A stretch of DNA of 64,000 bases, taken from contig NZ_BSOJ01000018.1 of assembly GCF_030160455.1 (NCBI RefSeq), positions 40,503 through 104,502 on the forward strand, given 5' to 3'. Each line of letters starts with the position of its first letter. Positions within the stretch are counted from its first letter, which is position 1. A model generated the notes under the pieces. It ran no database searches and was not told the origin of the DNA. It saw nothing but the letters and a program-made list of their open reading frames with translations. This stretch comes from Limnobacter litoralis. Its GTDB lineage: Bacteria; Pseudomonadota; Gammaproteobacteria; Burkholderiales; Burkholderiaceae_B. Below are positions 32,833 through 44,000 of this stretch, piece by piece. The translations under genes were made by a program, and so were the position numbers.

Positions 32833-34545
32833 ATGGAATACACAGGCGCGGAAATCGTAGTGAAGTGTCTTGAAGCCGAAGGCATCAAACATGTGTTTGG
32901 TTACCCAGGCGGCGCAGTACTTTACATTTACGACGCAATTTTCAAGCAAGACGGCTTTGAGCACATTCTCGTCCGTCACGAACAAGCGGCCGTTCATGCG
33001 GCAGACGCTTATTCTCGTTCAAGCAACAAAGTGGGTGTGTGTCTGGTTACTTCAGGCCCAGGTCTGACCAACGCAGTCACAGGCATTGCCACGGCCTACA
33101 TGGACTCCATCCCGATGGTGATCCTGTCCGGGCAGGTTCCTACCCATGCCATTGGGCAAGACGCTTTTCAAGAATGCGACACCGTGGGTATTACTCGCCC
33201 TTGTGTCAAACACAACTTCTTGGTGAAAGACGTTAAAGATCTGGCCCGGGTCATGAAAGAGGCTTTCTACATTGCGCGCACCGGCCGTCCCGGTCCAGTG
33301 CTGGTAGACATCCCCAAAGACATCACAACGCACAAGACCACATTTGACTATTCGGCCCCTGTCGAAATGCGTTCATACAACCCAGTGGTTAAAGGCCACC
33401 AGGGGCAAATCAAGAAAGCGGTTCAAATGATTCTTGAGGCCGAGCGCCCAATGATCTATTCAGGCGGCGGCGCCATTCTGGCCGACGCCTCTGCTGAACT
33501 GACTCGATTGGTCGAATGGACAGGCGCGCCTTGCACCAACACACTGATGGGCTTGGGTGCATTCAAGGCCACCGACAAAAAATTTGTCGGCATGCCCGGC
33601 ATGCATGGCACTTACGAAGCCAACATGGCCATGCAAAACTGCGATGTACTCATCGCCGTGGGTGCACGTTTCGACGACCGTGTGATCGGCAACCCGAAAG
33701 ACTTTGCGTCCATTCCACGCAAAATCATCCACATCGACATTGATCCATCCTCTATTTCCAAGCGGGTCAAGGTGGATGTTCCCATTGTGGGCAACGTGAA
33801 GGACGTGCTGGTCGACATCATTGCCCTGCTCGAAGAAAGCGGCAAACGGATTGATCAGGGCAAACTTCAATCCTGGTGGGATCAAGTTGAAGGCTGGCGT
33901 TCACGCAAATGTCTCGAATACACCAAATCGGACGAAGTCATCAAGCCCCAGTTCGTGGTCGAGAAGCTCTGGGAAGTCACAGGTGGCGACGCGTTCATCA
34001 CGTCGGACGTGGGTCAGCATCAAATGTGGGCAGCCCAATACTACAAGTTCGACAAGCCTCGTCGCTGGATTAACTCCGGTGGTTTGGGCACCATGGGCGT
34101 GGGCCTGCCGTACGCAATGGGCGTGCAAATGGCCAATCCAGACTCCATGGTGGCTTGTATTACGGGCGAAGCTTCAATTCAAATGAATATTCAAGAGTTG
34201 TCCACCTGTTTCCAATATCACTTCACGCCCAAAGTCGTGAACTTGAACAACCGATACTTGGGTATGGTGCGTCAGTGGCAGCAGCTTGATTACGGGTCAC
34301 GGTATTCCGAGTCTTACATGGACGCGTTGCCTGACTTTGTCAAACTCTGCGAAGCCTACGGCCACATTGGTATTCAGGTGACCAAGCCCTCAGATGTTGA
34401 ACCGGTTCTCCGCGAGGCCTTTACCAAACACAAAGATCGACTGGTCTTTATGGACTTCATCACAGATCGCACGGAAAACGTGTGGCCCATGGTGAAAGCC
34501 GGCAAAGGATTGACTGAAATGCTTCTGGGTTCAGAAGACCTCTAA
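32833..34545 (+). CDS. ilvB: Acetolactate synthase large subunit
   Basis: 570 residues from ATG 32833, where the protein begins GAEIVVKCLEAEGIKHVFGY as in the family; the longer open frame upstream is not conserved. ThDP-binding domains: glutamate in RHEQAAVHAADAY and the C-terminal motif ITGEASIQMNIQELST with LNNRYLGMVRQWQQ. The canonical GDG of the ThDP motif reads GEA here. The catalytic subunit condenses pyruvate (with pyruvate or 2-oxobutyrate) in valine, leucine and isoleucine synthesis. ilvH follows after 18 bases, then ilvC. Confidence 0.95.
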   Translation: MEYTGAEIVVKCLEAEGIKHVFGYPGGAVLYIYDAIFKQDGFEHILVRHEQAAVHAADAYSRSSNKVGVCLVTSGPGLTNAVTGIATAYMDSIPMVILSGQVPTHAIGQDAFQECDTVGITRPCVKHNFLVKDVKDLARVMKEAFYIARTGRPGPVLVDIPKDITTHKTTFDYSAPVEMRSYNPVVKGHQGQIKKAVQMILEAERPMIYSGGGAILADASAELTRLVEWTGAPCTNTLMGLGAFKATDKKFVGMPGMHGTYEANMAMQNCDVLIAVGARFDDRVIGNPKDFASIPRKIIHIDIDPSSISKRVKVDVPIVGNVKDVLVDIIALLEESGKRIDQGKLQSWWDQVEGWRSRKCLEYTKSDEVIKPQFVVEKLWEVTGGDAFITSDVGQHQMWAAQYYKFDKPRRWINSGGLGTMGVGLPYAMGVQMANPDSMVACITGEASIQMNIQELSTCFQYHFTPKVVNLNNRYLGMVRQWQQLDYGSRYSESYMDALPDFVKLCEAYGHIGIQVTKPSDVEPVLREAFTKHKDRLVFMDFITDRTENVWPMVKAGKGLTEMLLGSEDL

Positions 34546-34563
34546 TTTCAAGGAGAAGGCAAA

Positions 34564-35055
34564 ATGAGACACATTATTTCCGTTCTTCTTGAGAACGAAC
34601 CGGGCGCGTTGTCGCGGGTGGTCGGGCTGTTTTCTGCCCGGGGCTACAACATCGAAACGCTGACCGTTGCTCCCACTGAAGATGAAACGCTGTCACGCAT
34701 GACAATCGTGTCTGTCGGCTCTAGCGACATCCTTGAGCAAATCACCAAGCACCTCAATCGGCTGATTGAGGTCGTGAAAGTGGTTGAACTTACGGATGGC
34801 CCGCATATCGAGCGCGAGCTGATGCTGATAAAATTGCGCGCAGTGGGCAAGGAACGTGAGGAAATCAAGCGCACATCCGACATTTTCCGTGGCCGCATCA
34901 TCGATGTCACCGAGAAAAGCTACACCATTGAATTGACAGGCAACAAGTCCAAGCTGGACGCCTTCCTCAGTGCAATTGACAGCTCTGCCATCCTTGAAAC
35001 GGTCCGCACGGGCTGCTCAGGCATTGGTCGGGGCGAGCGCATCTTGCGCGTGTAA
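34564..35055 (+). CDS. ilvH: Acetolactate synthase small (regulatory) subunit
   Basis: 163 residues. The N-terminal ACT domain begins RHIISVLLENEPGALSRVVG, with FSARGYNIETLTVAPT. The C-terminal domain ends with LETVRTGCSGIGRGER. It binds valine and gives feedback control of IlvB. AAGGAG precedes the start. Confidence 0.96.
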   Translation: MRHIISVLLENEPGALSRVVGLFSARGYNIETLTVAPTEDETLSRMTIVSVGSSDILEQITKHLNRLIEVVKVVELTDGPHIERELMLIKLRAVGKEREEIKRTSDIFRGRIIDVTEKSYTIELTGNKSKLDAFLSAIDSSAILETVRTGCSGIGRGERILRV

Positions 35056-35086
35056 CCCGGCTGCAATCCATACAAACCGAATTTAA

Positions 35087-36118
<1,032 letters not shown>

Positions 36119-36142
36119 TCGACCGTTTTTAAGGGTCATCGG

Positions 36143-36180
36143 AAGCCCCGCCCGGTCAGTTCGACCTGGCGGGGCTTTTT
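36143..36180 (+). terminator. Intrinsic terminator after ilvC
   Basis: AAGCCCCGCC (36143-36152) pairs with GGCGGGGCTT (36169-36178), with an inner GGTC/GACC extension and TTTTT after it. It lies between the convergent ends of ilvC and the SopB-family gene. Confidence 0.92.
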
Positions 36181-36187
36181 CATGTTT

Positions 36188-38086
36188 TCAAGTGCCGACC
36201 CAACGCGACAGGCCTTTTACCCGATTAATTGTGGCGTTGGGTGTGTCCATTAATTTGTTATAAAAATTCAGTTGAGCTTTGCTGCCAGAGACCCCTGTGT
36301 TGAGTGTTTGAATTTCCCTGTCGCCGCAGCCCTCAAACAATTTTTGATAATTTGTTTTTGCCAAACCGATGCGTTCTTGATTGATTTCGCGCGGCTTTCC
36401 TTCATGCATGCACAGGTGCGCGTAAAAATCCCGGATTTCGACGTTCAGTTGCCCTGTGCGATCCTTGCCGCTTTTGCAATTGAATGCTGGAACACTGCTG
36501 CAGGCATTTGCGATGGCCAACAACCTGACCGGTAGTTTGTAAGGTTCATCGCCCACACTGTGATGAAGCCGCTTCTGCCAAATGCATCGCACCTGCGCGA
36601 CCAGTTGTTCCAGTGTCTTTATTTCAAGACTTTTTTGCTTCCAAGCCTCCATGCTGGAAGTAGTCCTGAGCTCTGCCTTGAGTTTCGCCAATTGAGCGCC
36701 CGCCAGGCCCCCAATTGTGGCGTTCGTTTTGGTTGAGCCGATCAACTCGGTCAGTCCAGCCTTGTTCATGCGGTCAGAGGTTCGCGTAATACCCAGCAGT
36801 TGGCCAGTGTGGCTGAGGCTTACCGCGTTGACGGGGGTGTTAAATGCAATAAATTGGGGCTTAACGAGTACTTTCATTGTGTTGCCATGGGGTCCATTCA
36901 GGTGCAACTCAACGCCTTTTTGCTCGGCACGCCTGAAAGCAGCGGTCTGATGGCCAATCATTTTCGACTCCCTCCCGAGCGGTGTCAGCAAATTCACGGA
37001 CACCACATTGAATTCAACCTCTTGTTGTTTTTCTAATTCGGCAGGCTTTATTCCCTGTTTATCGAGATGGGCAAGAAAGGCTGCATGTACAAATTCCGCC
37101 ACACGATTGTCGTTGGCGCTCTCTCGACTTGTTCCCTGATTTTGTGATGGCTTAATTTGGTAGGCGTCGTGTACTCCGTGTCTCAAACCTGAAAAATGAA
37201 AATGTCGGGCCTCCGGTTGTGTGTGGTTGCGCTCAGGCCCAAACTCAGTTTTCCAGAGATTGACTGCGTGTTTGCCTTCCGCTGTGGAATAGCTGCAGAT
37301 ACCTTGCACGGCATCCCTCTGATAGGACCTCGCCAGCGCCTCGTCCAACATTGCAGCGGGCGTATGACGCGTGTAAAAGGAATGCCATCGTGCGCTAAGC
37401 CCATTGATTCGTGCTGACAGTGAGATTGAGTTGCTCAGCGGCTTCCATGGCTGTCTGTTCAGGTTTTTGACGCATTCCTGAAAAATCATGTTATCCAGAA
37501 CGTCAATCGGCAGGGCGTTGTACCCGGCCCTCAATAATTGCCCACGTATGTAACTGGCAAGACCCGTGCGAATATGCATGTATTTGGTGCCACTGGGTAT
37601 CGCTTTGTTTTGTCGGCCCAGTAGAACCCAGCTTGACTGTTCAGCTTTGAACTGGCCTTTCCAGTCTTTCAGGGTTGAGGTTTTGTATTTGCCGCCAATT
37701 GTCTTTTTAAGATCATTTGGCTGGCTACTTGATTCATGCCGAAGTGCGCTCACCTCCTGTGCTTGCATGAAATTTCTCAATTGGGCCTTGATGGTCTCAA
37801 AGGGAGCCCGATTCGCGGCCACCCCGGAATGCGCCATTTGATCAATTGCTGAAATGGCTGCCTTGCATTGCAGAAGTTTGAAGTGTATGGCGTGGTCAGT
37901 GGACGCCGCTTTGTGGAGGTCCCCGGGCGCAAGGTTTCTGCCCACTTTCAATGCGTCCTGCAAGGAAGAAAGTAGATTTTTCGCAATGAAGTGAGCCGCG
38001 TTCACAAGCCCGTGTGGCTTTTGCGAGGAGGCACTTTTTGACCCACTGTCGAATACAGGGGCTTTGCAGGATCTGATGGTTGGCAT
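36188..38086 (-). CDS. SopB/SigD/IpgD-family inositol phosphate phosphatase
   Basis: 632 residues. The active-site CX5R loop is intact: FNCKSGKDRTG with Cys537 and Arg543. Flanking blocks match SopB order: IWQKRLHHSVGDEPYKL and RLLAIANACSSVPA before it, REIQTLNTGVSGSK and VKGLSRW after it. An upstream FNTPVNAVSLSHTG segment corresponds to the first phosphatase motif (NFGVNELALKMG in SopB). The N-terminal ~380 residues are divergent, with basic and helical segments. Known relatives are type III effectors that dephosphorylate host phosphoinositides. No secretion genes or chaperone are adjacent, and no signal peptide is visible. It lies between ilvC and psd on the opposite strand, interrupting an otherwise typical Burkholderiales order, which suggests insertion. 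Confidence 0.85.
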   Translation of the reverse strand: MPTIRSCKAPVFDSGSKSASSQKPHGLVNAAHFIAKNLLSSLQDALKVGRNLAPGDLHKAASTDHAIHFKLLQCKAAISAIDQMAHSGVAANRAPFETIKAQLRNFMQAQEVSALRHESSSQPNDLKKTIGGKYKTSTLKDWKGQFKAEQSSWVLLGRQNKAIPSGTKYMHIRTGLASYIRGQLLRAGYNALPIDVLDNMIFQECVKNLNRQPWKPLSNSISLSARINGLSARWHSFYTRHTPAAMLDEALARSYQRDAVQGICSYSTAEGKHAVNLWKTEFGPERNHTQPEARHFHFSGLRHGVHDAYQIKPSQNQGTSRESANDNRVAEFVHAAFLAHLDKQGIKPAELEKQQEVEFNVVSVNLLTPLGRESKMIGHQTAAFRRAEQKGVELHLNGPHGNTMKVLVKPQFIAFNTPVNAVSLSHTGQLLGITRTSDRMNKAGLTELIGSTKTNATIGGLAGAQLAKLKAELRTTSSMEAWKQKSLEIKTLEQLVAQVRCIWQKRLHHSVGDEPYKLPVRLLAIANACSSVPAFNCKSGKDRTGQLNVEIRDFYAHLCMHEGKPREINQERIGLAKTNYQKLFEGCGDREIQTLNTGVSGSKAQLNFYNKLMDTPNATINRVKGLSRWVGT

Positions 38087-38284
38087 GTCGGGCTGAGGGT
38101 CGGGTACCTAGCCTTTGTTACAAAAGCCTAAATCAAGTTCCGAGCATGTATATTAATTGAACGGTCAAAAGGCAAAATAGAGCGTAGTCTTCAGATTCTT
38201 ATTAATCAAACTGCACGGTATCTCTGGATTGTGTGTCTTTTTGTCTTATAAAATCGATTTGAGTCCAACCAACTATAACAACAC

Positions 38285-38929
38285 ATGAACTATCCACATC
38301 CAATCATTGCCCGCGAGGGTTGGCCATTTTTGGCGATCACCGCCATTCTTGCATTTGCTCTGCAATCATTCGGCCTTACATTCCTTGCGGCCATCGCCTG
38401 GATCCTGTTTCTCTTTGTTTTGCAGTTCTTTCGTGATCCCCCCCGGTTCATTCCGAGCCAGGCCAACGCCGTAGTGTCCCCGGCAGACGGCAGAATCGTC
38501 GCTGTTGAGCGTGTCAATGATCCATACGCTCAGCGCGATGCGCTGAAGATTTCGGTATTCATGAATGTGTTCAATGTGCACTCCAATCGCATTCCTGTTC
38601 CTGGAACAGTCAAAAGCGTGGATTACTTTCCGGGCCAGTTTGTCAATGCGGATCTGGACAAGGCCAGCACTGAGAACGAGCGCAATGCCATCGTCATTGA
38701 AACTGCGTCTGGCGTTCTTGTCACTGCCGTTCAGGTGGCCGGTCTGGTGGCGCGCCGTATTCTCTGCTATGCCAAGGCAGGTGATGCGGTAGACAAGGGG
38801 CAGCGTTACGGTTTTATTCGGTTTGGTTCACGCGTGGATGTGTATTTGCCTCCCGAGAGCGTGCCCAAGGTGGCGATTGGCGACAAGGTGTCTGCGTCGT
38901 CAACCATCCTCGCTGAACTGGTGGCTTGA
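38285..38929 (+). CDS. psd: Phosphatidylserine decarboxylase proenzyme (short form)
   Basis: 214 residues. A hydrophobic N-terminal stretch (about 15-45) precedes the core. [13 protein letters not shown] and [15 protein letters not shown] (His for catalysis) are conserved. The self-cleavage site is GS in [12 protein letters not shown]; Ser182 would become the pyruvoyl group. It makes phosphatidylethanolamine from phosphatidylserine. It is 2 bases upstream of pssA, giving a compact phospholipid pair. Confidence 0.94.
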   Translation: MNYPHPIIAREGWPFLAITAILAFALQSFGLTFLAAIAWILFLFVLQFFRDPPRFIPSQANAVVSPADGRIVAVERVNDPYAQRDALKISVFMNVFNVHSNRIPVPGTVKSVDYFPGQFVNADLDKASTENERNAIVIETASGVLVTAVQVAGLVARRILCYAKAGDAVDKGQRYGFIRFGSRVDVYLPPESVPKVAIGDKVSASSTILAELVA

Positions 38930-38931
38930 AC

Positions 38932-39753
38932 ATGGCCTTGAAGCGGAACAAGAACCGTTTTGGTGCGCGGCGGAACCACGTCGCCACCAGCCTGGGTCGC
39001 CCCCCGATGCCGCCGCGCAAAGGCGTGTATTTACTGCCCAACCTTTTTACTACGGCAGCCTTGTTCTGTGGTTTCTATGGCATTGTGCAGGCCATGAGCA
39101 TGGCGTTTTCAAACGCCGCAGTGGCAATATTTGCCGCCATGGTGCTGGACAGTCTGGATGGCCGGGTGGCTCGAATGACAAACACCCAAAGTGCATTCGG
39201 CGCTGAATATGACAGCCTTGCCGACATGGTGTCCTTTGGGGCGGCTCCCGCGCTCATTATTTACGAATGGGCCTTGAAAGGGATGGGAAAACTGGGCTGG
39301 GTTGCCGCCTTTGTGTATGTGGCTGGAGCTGCCTTGCGCCTGGCACGTTTCAACACCAATTCAGCAGTGCTGGACAAGGCCTGGTTTCAGGGGCTTCCAA
39401 GTCCGGCTGCCGCCGCGCTGGTCGCGGGGTTTGTCTGGGTGATGGATGATGCAAAAATGGCGGGTGCGGATCTGGATTGGGCGGCCTGGGTCATTACCTT
39501 GTACGCAGGTCTGACGATGGTGTCCAGTGTGCCTTTTTTCAGTGGCAAAGATTTTCATTTCAGGCGCAGTGTGCCTTTTCTTGTGCTCGCACTCATTCCG
39601 CTGGGCTTTGCTTTGGTCTCTCAAGACCCGCCCAAGGTGTTGTTTGGTGTGTTTGTGCTGTACGGTCTGTCTGGCTATGTGGTGTATTTAATTAAGAAGC
39701 TTCGTGGTCAGCGCATTTCTGGCATGGACATGGAACGAGACAACCACTTCTGA
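38932..39753 (+). CDS. pssA: CDP-diacylglycerol-serine O-phosphatidyltransferase
   Basis: 273 residues. The start at ATG 38932 is taken over an upstream TTG. The CDP-alcohol phosphotransferase motif DG-x2-AR-x8-G-x3-D-x3-D is present as LDGRVARM...GAEYDSLADM. Seven or eight hydrophobic segments follow. It makes phosphatidylserine, the substrate of psd just upstream. leuA follows after 24 bases. Confidence 0.93.
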   Translation: MALKRNKNRFGARRNHVATSLGRPPMPPRKGVYLLPNLFTTAALFCGFYGIVQAMSMAFSNAAVAIFAAMVLDSLDGRVARMTNTQSAFGAEYDSLADMVSFGAAPALIIYEWALKGMGKLGWVAAFVYVAGAALRLARFNTNSAVLDKAWFQGLPSPAAAALVAGFVWVMDDAKMAGADLDWAAWVITLYAGLTMVSSVPFFSGKDFHFRRSVPFLVLALIPLGFALVSQDPPKVLFGVFVLYGLSGYVVYLIKKLRGQRISGMDMERDNHF

Positions 39754-39777
39754 ACACCCCACATCGGAGAATTCATC

Positions 39778-41319
39778 GTGTCTGACCGTTTGATTATTTT
39801 TGACACCACACTGCGTGACGGTGAACAAAGCCCCGGCGCCTCTATGACGCGCGAAGAAAAGATCAGGATTGCCAAGCAACTCGAAAAGCTGAGAGTAGAC
39901 GTCATCGAAGCCGGTTTTGCTGCATCCAGCAATGGGGATTTTGAGTCCATCAAGGCCATCGCCAGTGTGGTCAAAGATTCCACTGTTTGCTCTTTGGCCC
40001 GTGCAAACGACAAAGACATCTCAAGAGCCGGCGATGCGCTGGCGCCTGCTGAGCGCCGGCGAATTCACACCTTCATCGCCACCTCGCCGCTGCACATGCA
40101 AGTCAAATTGCGCATGTCGCCTGACCAGGTGCTGGAGCAAGCAATACGTGCTGTTCGATTTGCCCGTCAATACACGGATGATGTTGAGTTTTCGGCTGAA
40201 GACGGCTATCGGTCCGAGCTGCCCTTTCTGGCCAAGGTTTGCGAAGCTGTGATCAAGGAAGGTGCGCGCACAATCAACATTCCAGACACCGTGGGCTATG
40301 CCGTGCCTTCACTGTATGGCGATTTCATTCGCCAGCTTCGCGAGTTGACGCCCAATTCGGACCAAGCGGTCTGGTCGGTGCATTGTCACAACGATCTGGG
40401 TATGGCAGTGGCCAATTCACTGGCTGGGGTTTCGATTGGTGGCGCCCGTCAGGTTGAATGCACCATCAACGGCCTGGGTGAAAGGGCAGGCAACTGCTCG
40501 CTTGAAGAAGTGGTGATGGCAGTCAAGACCCGACGTGACTTCTTTGACCTCGATGTGGGTATTGACACGCGTCAGATCGTGACAGCGTCCAAACTGGTTT
40601 CAAACATCACGGGTTTTGTCGTTCAGCCCAACAAAGCCATCGTAGGTGCAAATGCTTTTGCACACGCTTCCGGTATTCACCAGGACGGCGTGTTGAAAGC
40701 CCGTCAAACCTACGAAATCATGACGGCCGAAGACGTGGGCTGGAGTGCCAACAAGATCGTTCTGGGCAAGTTGTCTGGTCGAAATGCGTTCAAGCAGCGT
40801 CTCGAGGCGCTGGGCATTCAACTGGATTCCGAGCAGGCCCTGAATGACGCATTTCAGCGATTCAAAGACCTCGCGGACCGCAAGGCAGAAATTTTCGACG
40901 AGGACATTCACGCCTTGGTGTCTGGAGAGGTCGCTGGGGAAGATCCCGAGCAATATCGTTTTATTGCACTGAGCCAGCGTTCTGAAACAGGCGAAAGACC
41001 GACTGCACGCGTCGTCTATTCGGTCAACGGTGCAGAGCAAACGGCAGAATCTGAGGGCAATGGGCCAGTAGACGCCACGGTGAAAGCCATTGAATCAGTG
41101 GAGCAGAGCGGTGCTGAGCTTTTGTTGTTTTCTGTGAATGGCATTACCAGCGGAACAACAGAAAGTCAGGGTGAGGTAACCATGCGCCTGCAGAAGGCGG
41201 GTCGTATCGTCAATGGCGTGGGCGCAGATCCGGACATCGTGGTGGCCTCTGCCAAGGCTTATCTGTCGGCTTTGAACAAATTGCGCTCCAAGCATGAAAA
41301 AGTGAACCCGCAGGTTTGA
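39778..41319 (+). CDS. leuA: 2-isopropylmalate synthase
   Basis: 513 residues, GTG start with GGAG upstream. The HMGL-like TIM barrel begins [16 protein letters not shown]. The metal-binding [13 protein letters not shown] is intact ([10 protein letters not shown]). The C-terminal LeuA regulatory domain (from about residue 390) binds leucine for feedback inhibition. It catalyses the first committed step of leucine synthesis. It forms a run with psd and pssA, as is usual in Burkholderiales. Confidence 0.96.
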   Translation: MSDRLIIFDTTLRDGEQSPGASMTREEKIRIAKQLEKLRVDVIEAGFAASSNGDFESIKAIASVVKDSTVCSLARANDKDISRAGDALAPAERRRIHTFIATSPLHMQVKLRMSPDQVLEQAIRAVRFARQYTDDVEFSAEDGYRSELPFLAKVCEAVIKEGARTINIPDTVGYAVPSLYGDFIRQLRELTPNSDQAVWSVHCHNDLGMAVANSLAGVSIGGARQVECTINGLGERAGNCSLEEVVMAVKTRRDFFDLDVGIDTRQIVTASKLVSNITGFVVQPNKAIVGANAFAHASGIHQDGVLKARQTYEIMTAEDVGWSANKIVLGKLSGRNAFKQRLEALGIQLDSEQALNDAFQRFKDLADRKAEIFDEDIHALVSGEVAGEDPEQYRFIALSQRSETGERPTARVVYSVNGAEQTAESEGNGPVDATVKAIESVEQSGAELLLFSVNGITSGTTESQGEVTMRLQKAGRIVNGVGADPDIVVASAKAYLSALNKLRSKHEKVNPQV

Positions 41320-41343
41320 TTTTTTGTGAAATTGCCCTACAAT
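41316..41343 (+). promoter_or_regulatory. Sigma-70 promoter candidate for rpsO
   Basis: TTGATT (41316-41321) and TACAAT (41338-41343) with a 16-base spacer. The -35 overlaps the leuA stop. Transcription would begin near 41350, just before the 41356-41384 hairpin. Confidence 0.55.
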
Positions 41344-41355
41344 ACGGGCTCGGTT

Positions 41356-41384
41356 AGCCACCTGGTGGTCAGGTGGCTTTTTTT
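41356..41384 (+). terminator. Hairpin with T-run between leuA and rpsO
   Basis: AGCCACCT (41356-41363) pairs with AGGTGGCT (41371-41378) and seven T follow. By form it terminates leuA transcription. Because the rpsO promoter candidate lies upstream of it, it may act instead as an attenuator in the rpsO leader. Confidence 0.8.
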
Positions 41385-41437
41385 ACACGGAATTTCGGCT
41401 CAATCGGGCTGAAGTTTTCGCAAGTGGAGTTTTGAAA

Positions 41438-41707
41438 ATGTCAGTTGAAAATATCAACAAAGCGGCAATCGTAGCCGAATATCAACGCGCCAAAGGTGAC
41501 ACAGGTTCTCCCGAGGTACAGGTGGCCCTGTTGACAGCACGCATCAATGAGCTGTCAGAGCACTTCAAGCTGAACAAAAAAGACCATCACTCACGTCGTG
41601 GCCTGCTGCGCATGGTTTCACGTCGTCGCAAGCTGCTTGATTACCTCAAGCGCACCAACGCCGACTCTTATTCAGCACTGATTGGTAAGCTTGGACTGCG
41701 TAAGTAA
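41438..41707 (+). CDS. rpsO: 30S ribosomal protein S15
   Basis: 89 residues from ATG 41438, the exact family length. [49 protein letters not shown] are conserved across S15 (each read in part). It binds 16S rRNA in the central domain. It is the first gene of the rpsO-pnp pair. Confidence 0.98.
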   Translation: MSVENINKAAIVAEYQRAKGDTGSPEVQVALLTARINELSEHFKLNKKDHHSRRGLLRMVSRRRKLLDYLKRTNADSYSALIGKLGLRK

Positions 41708-41740
41708 TTGGTCACCATTACAAGCCGTTGATTTGACTCG

Positions 41741-41768
41741 AATGCCTGCAACCCCGGTTGCGGGCATT
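41741..41768 (+). promoter_or_regulatory. Stem-loop between rpsO and pnp
   Basis: AATGCCTGCAACC pairs with GGTTGCGGGCATT with one G-T pair. In E. coli the pnp leader contains an RNase III-processed stem used for PNPase autoregulation. This hairpin is in the same place, but a weak terminator is equally possible (only TGTGTTTT follows). Confidence 0.6.
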
Positions 41769-41837
41769 TGTGTTTTAATTGGTGGTTTCCCGTAGGGCAG
41801 ATGTGGCCCGTCGGAGTTATTAAAAGGACAAATAAAA

Positions 41838-43997
41838 GTGTTTGAAATTCATCGCGAATCATTTCAGTACGGTCAGCACACAGTCACTCTGGAGACCGGC
41901 GAGATCGCCCGTCAGGCAGATGGCGCAGTGGTTGTCAATGTCGACGACACCGTAGTATTGGCCACAGTGGTGGCAGCCAAGTCAGCAAAACCCGGTCAGG
42001 ACTTCTTCCCCTTAACAGTGGATTACGTGGAGAAGTTCTATGCCGCTGGCCGAATTCCAGGTGGTTTTTTCAAGCGTGAAGGCAAGGGCACCGAGCAAGA
42101 AACCTTGAACGCTCGCTTGATCGACCGACCCTTGCGCCCGCTGTTCCCTGAGGGTTTTTTCAACGAAGTTCAAATCACGCTGACCGTGATGTCCATCAAC
42201 CCAGAAGTCAATCCTGACATTCCGGCCATGATTGGTGCGTCCGCTGCATTGGCCATCGCAGGCATCCCATTCAATGGTCCGATTGGTGGCGCACGTGTTG
42301 GTTACATCAATAATGAATATGTACTAAACCCCACAAAATCCCAACTTGCTGACAGCAAGATGGATCTGGTTGTTGCCGGCACCGAAGCAGCCGTTTTGAT
42401 GGTTGAATCAGAAGCCCATGAGTTGTCTGAAGAGGTCATGCTGGGTGGTGTCGTATTTGGTCACGAGCAAATGCAAGCGGCAATCAATGCCATTCACGCG
42501 CTGGTATCCAAAGCGGGCAAGCCTGAGTGGGATTGGCAGCCAGCTCCCGTCAACGAGCCTTTGCTGAATGCAATCAAAGAGTTGGCGTCTGAAAAACTTG
42601 CCGCAGCTTATAAAATTACCCAAAAGCAGGCTCGCAGTCAGCGTCTGAAAGAAATCAGTGCTGAAGTTGCTGCTGAATTGCCCGGTAAATTGACAGAAGA
42701 GCAGCAGGCCAGCTACACCAGTGCTGATGTGTCTGACATTCTGTTTGGCCTTGAATCCAAAATTGTACGCAGCCAGATCCTCAACGGTGAGCCGCGTATC
42801 GATGGTCGTGACACACGCACAGTGCGCCCCATAACCGTACGCACAGGCGTTCTTCCTCGTGCTCACGGCTCTGCGCTGTTTACGCGTGGTGAAACACAGG
42901 CCTTGGTCGTTACTACACTCGGCACGGGTCGTGATGAACAAATGATCGATGCGGTTGCTGGTGAATACCGTGACCGTTTCATGTTCCATTACAACATGCC
43001 CCCGTATGCCACAGGTGAATGTGGTCGCATGGGCGCGCCCAAGCGTCGTGAAATCGGCCATGGCCGTCTTGCTCGCCGCGCTGTTGAAATGATGTTGCCT
43101 GCGCCTGAAGACTTCCAGTACACCATGCGCGTGGTGTCTGAAATTACCGAATCCAACGGTTCCAGCTCCATGGCTTCCGTTTGTGGCGGTGCACTGTCAC
43201 TGATGGACGCCGGTGTGCCTTTGAAGCAACTGGTGGCAGGGATTGCCATGGGTCTGATCAAAGAGGACAACAAATTTGCCGTTCTGACTGACATTCTGGG
43301 TGATGAAGATCACTTGGGTGACATGGACTTCAAGGTGGCTGGTACTGAGAACGGCATCACTGCACTTCAGATGGACATCAAAATTCAGGGCATCACCAAA
43401 GAAATCATGCAGGTTGCGCTGGCTCAGGCCCGCGAAGGACGCATGCACATTCTCGGCATCATGAAGGAAGCCACCGGTGGCAATGTGGGTGAACTTTCCG
43501 CATACGCACCCCGCATGATCGTCATGAAGATCAATCCTGAAAAAATCCGTGACGTGATTGGCAAGGGTGGCGCAACCATTCGTGCAATCACTGAAGAGAC
43601 AGGCGCCAGCATCGACATCAAGGAAGATGGTTCTATTACCATCGCGTCCGTAGACAGCGCCGCAGGCGAAGCAGCCAAGAAGCGAATTGAAGAAATTACC
43701 GCTGAAGTTGAGGTGGGTGCCGTTTACGAAGGCACAGTGCTTAAATTGCTCGATTTTGGTGCGATCGTCAGTGTACTTCCGGGTAAAGACGGTCTTCTTC
43801 ATATTTCCCAGATTGCCAACGAACGCGTTAATGCCGTGGCCGATTATCTGAAAGAAGGTCAGCAGGTAACGGTCAAGGTGCTTGAGGCGGATGAGAAAGG
43901 ACGTCTGCGTTTGTCAATGAAGGCGTTGCTGGCCGCAGATGAGCCAGCTCCTGCCGCTGAGGCAGCGCCTGCTCAGGAAGGTTCGCAAGAGGGCTGA
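41838..43997 (+). CDS. pnp: Polyribonucleotide nucleotidyltransferase (PNPase)
   Basis: 719 residues, GTG start. Two RNase PH-like core domains are followed by a KH domain ([21 protein letters not shown], about residues 560-590) and an S1 domain ([20 protein letters not shown]). The C-terminus is rich in Ala/Pro/Glu ([12 protein letters not shown]). It degrades RNA 3' to 5' by phosphorolysis and belongs to the degradosome. It is downstream of rpsO, as in most proteobacteria. Confidence 0.97.
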   Translation: MFEIHRESFQYGQHTVTLETGEIARQADGAVVVNVDDTVVLATVVAAKSAKPGQDFFPLTVDYVEKFYAAGRIPGGFFKREGKGTEQETLNARLIDRPLRPLFPEGFFNEVQITLTVMSINPEVNPDIPAMIGASAALAIAGIPFNGPIGGARVGYINNEYVLNPTKSQLADSKMDLVVAGTEAAVLMVESEAHELSEEVMLGGVVFGHEQMQAAINAIHALVSKAGKPEWDWQPAPVNEPLLNAIKELASEKLAAAYKITQKQARSQRLKEISAEVAAELPGKLTEEQQASYTSADVSDILFGLESKIVRSQILNGEPRIDGRDTRTVRPITVRTGVLPRAHGSALFTRGETQALVVTTLGTGRDEQMIDAVAGEYRDRFMFHYNMPPYATGECGRMGAPKRREIGHGRLARRAVEMMLPAPEDFQYTMRVVSEITESNGSSSMASVCGGALSLMDAGVPLKQLVAGIAMGLIKEDNKFAVLTDILGDEDHLGDMDFKVAGTENGITALQMDIKIQGITKEIMQVALAQAREGRMHILGIMKEATGGNVGELSAYAPRMIVMKINPEKIRDVIGKGGATIRAITEETGASIDIKEDGSITIASVDSAAGEAAKKRIEEITAEVEVGAVYEGTVLKLLDFGAIVSVLPGKDGLLHISQIANERVNAVADYLKEGQQVTVKVLEADEKGRLRLSMKALLAADEPAPAAEAAPAQEGSQEG

Positions 43998-44000
43998 TCT

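Noticed and set aside
36188..38086. Ordinary protein tyrosine phosphatase
   Set aside because: The CX5R loop alone would fit, but CKSGKDRTG together with DEPYKL before it and the EIQTLNTGVSGSK block after it is specific to the SopB/IpgD family.
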